DNA from: an uncultured bacterium
GTDB lineage: Bacteria; Verrucomicrobiota; Lentisphaeria; Victivallales; UBA1829
Direction of reading: 5' to 3'
Assembly (NCBI GenBank): GCA_902778895.1
Contig: CACYZF010000008.1
Span: 283,739-347,738 of the forward strand
Length of the DNA: 64,000 nt
In this document: positions 61,901 through 64,000 of the stretch, in pieces
Layout of the letters: each line of letters opens with the position of its first letter
How positions within the stretch are numbered: the first letter of the stretch is position 1
Program-made: the position numbers and the translations under genes
The notes under the pieces: generated by a model
What the model was told of the DNA's origin: nothing
Databases searched by the model: none
The model's input: the letters and a program-made list of their open reading frames with translations, nothing else

Positions 61901-64000
61901 TACTTCCCGATCACCTGATCCTTATTCAGGTTCAGCTGGAATACCGTGTCTTCGGAGAAGCGGTCCAGCGAGATCATCGCCGCATCGTTCACGTTGCGGT
62001 TCGTGTATTCCATCGTCACCGTATGACCGTTCATGTCGAAGTAGCCGTTCCAGCCATATCCCGGTCTTTGTCTGAAATACAAATCGCTTTCGACCAGAAT
62101 GTATCCGTTTACATTGACGCCGGAATTGAACGCCACATCGGACAGCGTGCCGCCGTTCAGATTGACCTGAGCATTGAACACGGCATGTTCGAATAGCACC
62201 ATCTGATTCATTTCCACTGTGCAGTTGTTCCATTCCGTATTCAGCACGACCGTATTGTCGTAGAACCGGCACCAGCTGGCGTTCTGCATCGTGAAGTCAT
62301 GGATGCGCGTACCGTAGAAGTAGTAATCACCGCCTTCGCCGAAACCGGTTATCTCCACACCGTTGCGCGTCGTCAGGCTGCTTTGGCCGTGGTAATTGCG
62401 GATCAGGACATTGCCAGTCACATTCAGGACTTCTCCCTGGACGTTTTCGATCACGTCGTTTTCCACGAAGAACGCGCCGTACTGGTTGAAGCCCTTGATG
62501 ACCGTGCTGTCGCCTTCCTTGTAATCGAACCGCAGTTTGCCGTTCGAGCTCTGGTCCGACACGAGCAGACGCGCACCGGGCTTTTTATTGTCGATTTCCG
62601 CCAGACCGCCGTCCCCGATCTTGATCCGTTCCGCGACGCCCTTGTCAAGCAGCTGGATCTGATCGAATTCACTTTCGCTCGAAATCGTCAGATCGAATTC
62701 GGACTCCTTGGCCAGAATCACCCGGTTGTTCTTGCAAAGCAGGACATATTCCGGTTCGTCCGTGAGACTCGATTCCACGATGAAGACCAATTCGTTCTTT
62801 TCGTTTTTCGTCAGCGTATACAGCGTACCGTCTGGATATTCAAGAGACCCCTGTTCCACAGTGATTGTCCCGCGGGTCTCCCCGTCGATGCTCTTCACCG
62901 TGATCACGCCGTTGAAATTCTGAGCATATCCGGCCAGGACATATGCACCCTTGTTCTGGTTCGGATCCACAATCACAGTGAGGTTTGCTGCCGCGACAAA
63001 CGCCAGATTGCTCAACAGCGTTCCGTATTCTTCTTTACGCTGGGAGATGTCAAGTTCAAGATTCACATTTCCCGCGTTCACGAGGCCGTTCACCAGCACA
63101 TCCGTGCCGAAGCGTACCGTTCCCTGCAGGATCGCCCCTTCTTCCAGAATCAGCGTACCGCCCCACGGGACTTCCGTGTCGTTGAGAACGCCGCCGCTCG
63201 TGATGCGGACCGTGTCGCCCGTCTTTTCCCAGACCAGCGATTCCCCGGACGAGATTTCCGTTCCGGAGCTTACGACGACTTCTTCCGGTTCCGGTTCGAT
63301 CGCTTCCGGCACGTAATAGACAGAGTTCTTGGAAACAGTCAGCAACAGTGCGTCGTTGTTCATCAGGCTCAGCGTGTACTTATACCAGCCGTAGATCAGC
63401 GGATTGTTCACAGAAAGCGTACCGTAGCGCATCGTCTCGTCCTGCACCGAGAGCACACCGGAGAAGTCCGCCGCGCCTTCCGCCAGCAGATACTTGCCCG
63501 CTCCGATCTCCTCGGAGACCGTGAGCGTGAAGGTCGGCGCGCCATAGATCGCGCTCAGATTGTCGATCAGTGCCGTCGCCATATCAGCCTGCGACAAGTC
63601 GAAGTCGATCGTCGCGCCTTCGTATGCGGACACCACGGCGCCGTTCGCGAGCTGCAAATGTCCGCCGAGGACCGCGCCGTTCAGCAGATATACTTCGCCG
63701 CCGGACTTGATGTTCACGTCTTCCGCCCGGCCCGTGCTCGAAACAACCATCATGTTGTATGCATCGAGCTCGACTTCGCTCGCCACGCCGTAGCTTCCGA
63801 CTTCGATCGCACCATCTCGTACCGCATGCACGTTCTGCGCCAAGCCGCCGCGGCTCACGATCAACCGGCCACCGTCCACAAGAGTCGTCTCGCTCGCCAA
63901 GCCGCCGTTCGATACCACCTGGCGACCTATCGAACTGATCTCCGTCCTGCTCGCAATTCCCCCGCGAGATACATACATCGTTCCCCCGGTTATCTCTGCA
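49921..64000 (-). CDS. Giant multidomain surface protein with clostripain-like protease, incomplete
   Basis: At least 4,690 codons; the N-terminus lies beyond the window, since the frame stays open to base 64000. Numbering is from the Met at 63978. About 1-110: AIDA-type repeats (VSNGGLASETTLVDGGRLIV). 400-1430: three long parallel-beta-helix blocks sharing VVRN, YGAFFVEN and NITVSGN motifs. 1465-1850: four pre-peptidase C-terminal-like domains (SGSDFDWFKFELE). 2000-2330: C11/clostripain-like protease with His near 2109 (IMKDHGTSLGYN) and Cys near 2152 (VAFDQCLMGSD). 2740-4285: 19 Ig-like repeats of 81 residues. About 4285-4370: fibronectin III. 4370-4685: FG-GAP/VCBS repeats (GDFDGDGKD), ending MDWTVIA. 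No autotransporter barrel is seen. A secreted, surface-attached adhesin or protease is the likely role. Confidence 0.9.
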   Translation of the reverse strand, partial: AEITGGTMYVSRGGIASRTEISSIGRQVVSNGGLASETTLVDGGRLIVSRGGLAQNVHAVRDGAIEVGSYGVASEVELDAYNMMVVSSTGRAEDVNIKSGGEVYLLNGAVLGGHLQLANGAVVSAYEGATIDFDLSQADMATALIDNLSAIYGAPTFTLTVSEEIGAGKYLLAEGAADFSGVLSVQDETMRYGTLSVNNPLIYGWYKYTLSLMNNDALLLTVSKNSVYYVPEAIEPEPEEVVVSSGTEISSGESLVWEKTGDTVRITSGGVLNDTEVPWGGTLILEEGAILQGTVRFGTDVLVNGLVNAGNVNLELDISQRKEEYGTLLSNLAFVAAANLTVIVDPNQNKGAYVLAGYAQNFNGVITVKSIDGETRGTITVEQGSLEYPDGTLYTLTKNEKNELVFIVESSLTDEPEYVLLCKNNRVILAKESEFDLTISSESEFDQIQLLDKGVAERIKIGDGGLAEIDNKKPGARLLVSDQSSNGKLRFDYKEGDSTVIKGFNQYGAFFVENDVIENVQGEVLNVTGNVLIRNYHGQSSLTTRNGVEITGFGEGGDYYFYGTRIHDFTMQNASWCRFYDNTVVLNTEWNNCTVEMNQMVLFEHAVFNAQVNLNGGTLSDVAFNSGVNVNGYILVESDLYFRQRPGYGWNGYFDMNGHTVTMEYTNRNVNDAAMISLDRFSEDTVFQLNLNKDQVIGKYSIATEARRGLVDTYNLSVDGNIIGTIDGDHTEFVSPDCVYTYTMTRENDTELYLTIDLYDGANESYNVYWYDTDKNFYHSASVTGLTISPEIYPQVVVRNNGLLGGSKLASGGKLNVWRGGQVIGLEQEDNGILHFDYTEGDTTVVTGVNSYGGFVVRNNVMENVYGENITVSGNVAMHNYHGIGTLNTQDGVSISGTFGGGWYKLYDTNITDFTLEDGNDFNYYSGMISDAVFNGGRVYFRGGTISDSVFNTYVYLVGGTYSNIEINNGYSLSGNVFLNSDLDLNCAGDFSWNACFNVNGHTVNVDYKDRNVTDRAMISISNFSEDTKFRMLFREDQKIGTYNLAYNAGSLVDFFLLNIGGEDTVELSAENREMSYGNYHYTLAHNVNTQNITLTIDIAEDADETFNLYYWDSKEEEFYHAASVDGLVFSSEGYHDLVVRNHGVVTNSELNSGGLMTVKTGGQVIALDHYEGGKLRFNYAEGDSTVIKGVNQYGAFFVENNLLENVYGENITVTGDIMVRNYHNADATLTVDGGTATGRFEGSGTVNLSGANVYDFSGNGSRYNFNAGTTIRQAVINSESTVNNGVIRVEDTEFNGRVNLNGGTYSEVVVNGDWSVGGYISLDGDMTFRRRGSINSAIDGNGFTVNLDLSDRTTIDSAMLNINRLYNAELRVVLDQRQPVGTYVLGSNASQIGEGDAKGVYDGNTNKWLFKGQTIGDLDNIISIYDNNGVELANCTVNGDTEYFGRYNYTVFVDNNGELKLKVGWNNRDGLTYAADDYEVNDTRNKATVISGNGKDVIPSLTIHSGSDFDWFKFELETFGQKSSYIGIDFKQWAGDLDIELYNSDEKLIDYARSVTDNERLSLSGYTAGTYYLKVSGYNGNTNAYKLVYNLPEPIELTDEYEKGDDKSKAYFLKRLEEEKIITINSSISRSDDQDYYMFILPNNRVRGLVSDVITLTYDDEFGDLDLYLYDQDGKTLLVSSTNTVGGQERITLAGLKHGVYYAAVKSKDGSVGRYQLTFDVSNDEASPDKYEDNNSMKTATKLYTLNGEKTLEDLSIHLREKGNKVEADVDYFSFSIQEKGSADDYITLNCVSQLGDLDIEILNADGDVVAYSRTAEDEDVVSLKGLDVGEYYIRVYGYNNVTNKYTLSYHVTNSALIPSDAYEGYEPILIRENQTISGLSIAKVREEDETREDTFKIELKYDAWKRSKIILTDYRSDWEDGLSYVIKDANGNPVKGYSGTTSEISLYGLTAGDYYLTLDTPDGHEDEYSEYSLIAQDLPDSEIAKDNTWSIFIYMAADNNLEACFLQELLYMQKAILPEDVEVYVLMDRSSRYAVAERNWTDTRVGKIRHSNGGAVAVEWMYFDGANTGIYANAENQELQKEWDTGNVKTLEAFLDWGMTVGRADNYALIMKDHGTSLGYNCSDDGSGSIMSIQEIADLLKSDKYKDQLSVVAFDQCLMGSDVVVTTMEGTVDYVVASEAIGYTPNWLVMYTVLLNSFETEMTPQELSQKIVAACNQSGLLDLTMASFKSDGNTLSSALNQFGELAKEFTYADWVALCKCYSRVHNYGDEICAYSDLGSILNLIKGYHETISATLLDATNALYDVVMNTVIDSTMITPDIYGTGLAVFNPVLSDPLMSTYTYGGGSTLNYYATDIGSRDGAWGDFMYTLSRIADDCSSYIVDSNGRLTFTSFTYYYEDGEIRTAYDLGAFSGDGVSFEGLYMDQSAYFNVTLEQAGGEGDAIVVTADNPDAEITLYLVQTLIPTDAQLFAGAEPYPAIRRISENGVLSLDGIDFDKNRAMNDYTLIVKSTEETTYDLKFVGNWTNGVDFFDYSRTGSIEKLTAGNNSIDKATQLPNGNYGGLVTCAGDKDYYKILSVYANSVDVTVKGTGLVVQEFNAEGELLQTAVEEDGLYKLTVAKDNYVCVEGSADITANDCNPYVLSISDASQIYIKPEEQSVILPDKPIVTGELKDNQVSITVNVTDGLETYYSKDMNSWKKYDSILVATENERYYFKNVDTTADVESKYTSFRVVGIDKAPPTISNIKADVTEPTNGDVIVTAEFEDNTGLESSQYRLGENGEWLDYDSEEGVLVKENTTVFFRAIDIVGNTSDIVSYSVANIDKDAPEKPTAFADVTDVTNGDVQVSAIFSDDSVVQEYSLDGENWVAYTDAIELTENGSVFFRGTDAVGNVSEVTTYEVTNIDKVAPVKPTVTADVTDPTNTAVSVSAVFSDDSVKMEYSLDGENWEAYTEAIVLEANGSVSFRGTDAAGNVSETTTYAVGNIDKVAPVKPTASADIMKATNGEVRVSAEFSEDSAVKEYRLDGQDWQTYVAPVKFAENGFVSFRGTDAAGNVSDVTTYEVSNIDKVAPVKPTATADITEPTNGDVFVSAVFSDDSAQKEYRLDGQVWQTYVAPVKFTENGSVFFRGTDEAGNVSEVTVFEVANIDKVVPEKPMAFADVTDPTNGDVSVSAVFSEDSVAQEYSLDGEKWEAYTDAIVFADNGSVFFRGMDEAGNFSEVTTYEVANIDKVAPEKPVASADITNPTNTSVSVSAVFSTDSVAQEYSLDGESWKAYTDAIVFEENGSVFFRGMDEAGNFSEVTKYLVGNIDKVAPEKPTATADITAPTNTDVSVSAEFSEDSAVKEYSLDGQNWKAYTTAIVFAENGSVYFRGTDAAGNISGVAGYTVTNINKVAPDKPVATVDVTVPTNTAVHVSAIFNADSVLNEYSLNGTDWVAYTGKIEFTENGTVYFRSTDEAGNVSEITRFDVTNIDKVAPVKPTATADVTAATNGDVQVSATFSSDSAMKQYSLDGQTWKAYTDAVKFTNNGSVSFRGIDEAGNVSEITNFLVSNIDKVAPVKPTATASVTDPTNTDVSVSAEFSDDSVRKEYSLDGQNWKAYTDAVKFTSNGTAYFRGIDEAGNISDVTKFLVGNIDKVAPAKPTATADVTVATNGDVLVSAAFSSDSAMKQYSLDGQTWQAYVGAVKVTENGIVNFRSIDEAGNVSDVASYAVTNIDRVAPVKPAATADITTATNGDVLVSAAFSSDSAMKQYSLDGQTWQTYTAAVRFTENGTAYFRSIDEAGNVSDVASYTVTNIDRVAPVKPTATADITAPTNTDVSVSAVFSDDSAVKEYSFDGQTWKTYTAPIRLTENGIVNFRAKDAAGNISDVASYTVSNINKVAPDKPVATVDVTVPTNTSVHVSAIFNEDSVSNEYSLNGTDWVAYTGSIELTDNGTVYFRSTDEAGNVSEVTSCEVANIDKVAPVKPTASADVSDATNGDIQVSAVFSEDSAVKEYSLDGQNWKAYVGPVKFTDNGSVCFRGTDEAGNVSEVTTYAVGNIDKVAPVKPTVTADVTAPTNGDVFVSASFSEDSAVKEYSLDGQTWQVYTAPIRLTENGIVNFRAKDYAGNISDVASYAVSNINKVAPDKPVATIDITVPTNTAVHVSAVFNKNSVSNEYSLNGTDWFAYTGSIELTENGTVCFRSTDAAGNVSEVTSYEVTNIDKVAPVKPTASADITAPTNGDVQVSAAFSEDSVVKEYSLDGQTWKAYVGPVKFTDNGAAYFRGADEAGNVSEVTDVVVDNIDKNAPTVPAGLLAAVVDQTVTLSWTASEDDLAGVREYTVRCSHDGQESTFTTADTSLVIENMDFATWQWTVTASDSVGNVSEAASGEAFTVEAVVPEPGKQFVVRSNINGNGRSDVMFQLVDGDYAFGQIGFWLDGTNEWQSQMAVHPMDTWKVLGAYDMNANGKADIVLVGNIVLPVGGIDLPMYAIGYYADSIDLDANWNNISYLGNPGLSVWENEVGNLTGNAGMNSIVWHSTDLGVLGAWTDGTDAWVSLGIGYDSNWKMAGCGDFDGDGKDSVLMSFLGAAYYTIDINEAGDDGVATLLTTSDANWVVSAIGDFSGDGKDDIVAYSATSNLVAMWGDGDAQNQWTLLGMLDNNDWFIVGAGDYNGDEKDDLLVRQYSTGMLGYYTCGNMDQWNVLGYGVSMDWTVIA
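51130..55770 (-). repeat. 19 tandem 243-bp units coding for Ig-like repeats
   Basis: Unit of 81 residues with the frame PTNGDVxVSAxFSxDSxxxE, SLDGQxWxAY, FRxxDEAGNVSxV and NIDKVAPxKP. The first unit is divergent; the rest differ by a few residues. Units 14-16 and 17-19 match pairwise in order, so a three-unit (729-bp) higher-order repeat exists. Confidence 0.88.
59690..62760 (-). repeat. Three long beta-helix repeats in the giant gene
   Basis: Three blocks of roughly 330-370 residues share motifs in the same order: a DSTVIKG(V/F)NQYGAFFVEN line, NVYGENITV, RNYH, a GGT(L/I/Y)S line, a NGHTV line, and GTY near the end. They are too diverged for DNA-level repeats. Confidence 0.75.

Overview
The window is a GC-rich bacterial chromosome segment with no rRNA, tRNA or CRISPR array that I could find. 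The best guess for the organism is a gut-type Lentisphaeria/Verrucomicrobiota (PVC) bacterium, Victivallis-like. The reasons are a giant surface protein with AIDA-type repeats and an FG-GAP tail, a plant-glycan enzyme set (GH127, two GH43, GH115, sialate O-acetylesterase-like), a two-gene oxidoreductase operon of the Gfo/Idh/MocA type, and a MFS carrier of the GPH/SLC45 kind. This is inference from gene content; no taxonomic marker was compared.

Layout. 1-2099: feoA-feoB (ferrous iron uptake, feoB cut by the window edge), minus strand. 2619-3812: a primary-like sigma-70 factor with its own terminator. 4229-7105: a 958-aa Leu/Gly/Ser/Asp repeat protein. 7362-10306: a DUF3795 protein and a secreted GH127, plus strand. 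10459-20422: a tight nine-gene minus-strand operon, rimO-pgsA-hflX-coiled-coil/TPR-microORF-ybaB-recR-aguB-aguA, mixing housekeeping and agmatine breakdown. 20623-22536: MFS carrier. 22748-28532: tetR-tolC-macA-macB-macB efflux operon behind a palindromic operator. 28869-32168: hybrid histidine kinase with two solute-binding sensor domains and a structured 5' leader. 32276-34657: membrane-anchored TPR protein with a terminator lying between its promoter and its start. 35054-36421: trpB2 behind a complete tryptophan attenuator. 36770-38941: two Gfo/Idh/MocA dehydrogenases. 39177-44103: tandem GH43 genes (the second carries a Gly-rich insertion and two indels) and a SGNH esterase, each with its own promoter or terminator. 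44220-49649: a small lipoprotein, and a GH115-DUF2851-DUF523 operon. 49921-64000: one giant, incomplete ORF of at least 4,690 codons.

How things work together. Promoters are recognisable throughout as TTGACA-like, 16-17 bp, TATATT/TACATT, and most transcription units end in clear intrinsic terminators. The glycan genes (arabinofuranosidases, alpha-glucuronidase, esterase) fit arabinoxylan or pectin side-chain removal, and the MFS carrier and dehydrogenases could take up and oxidise the released sugars. The giant protein combines a beta-helix passenger, pre-peptidase C-terminal-like domains, a clostripain-like (C11) protease, 19 Ig-like repeats and an FG-GAP tail. Its tail resembles the end of the 958-aa repeat protein, suggesting a shared export or attachment route.

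The most notable items are the trp attenuator on a nearly leaderless RNA (36475-36659), the unassigned multi-stem leader RNA at 28744-28855, the protease-bearing giant adhesin, the Gly-rich insertion with compensating indels inside a GH43 gene, and a REP-like two-hairpin element at three gene ends.
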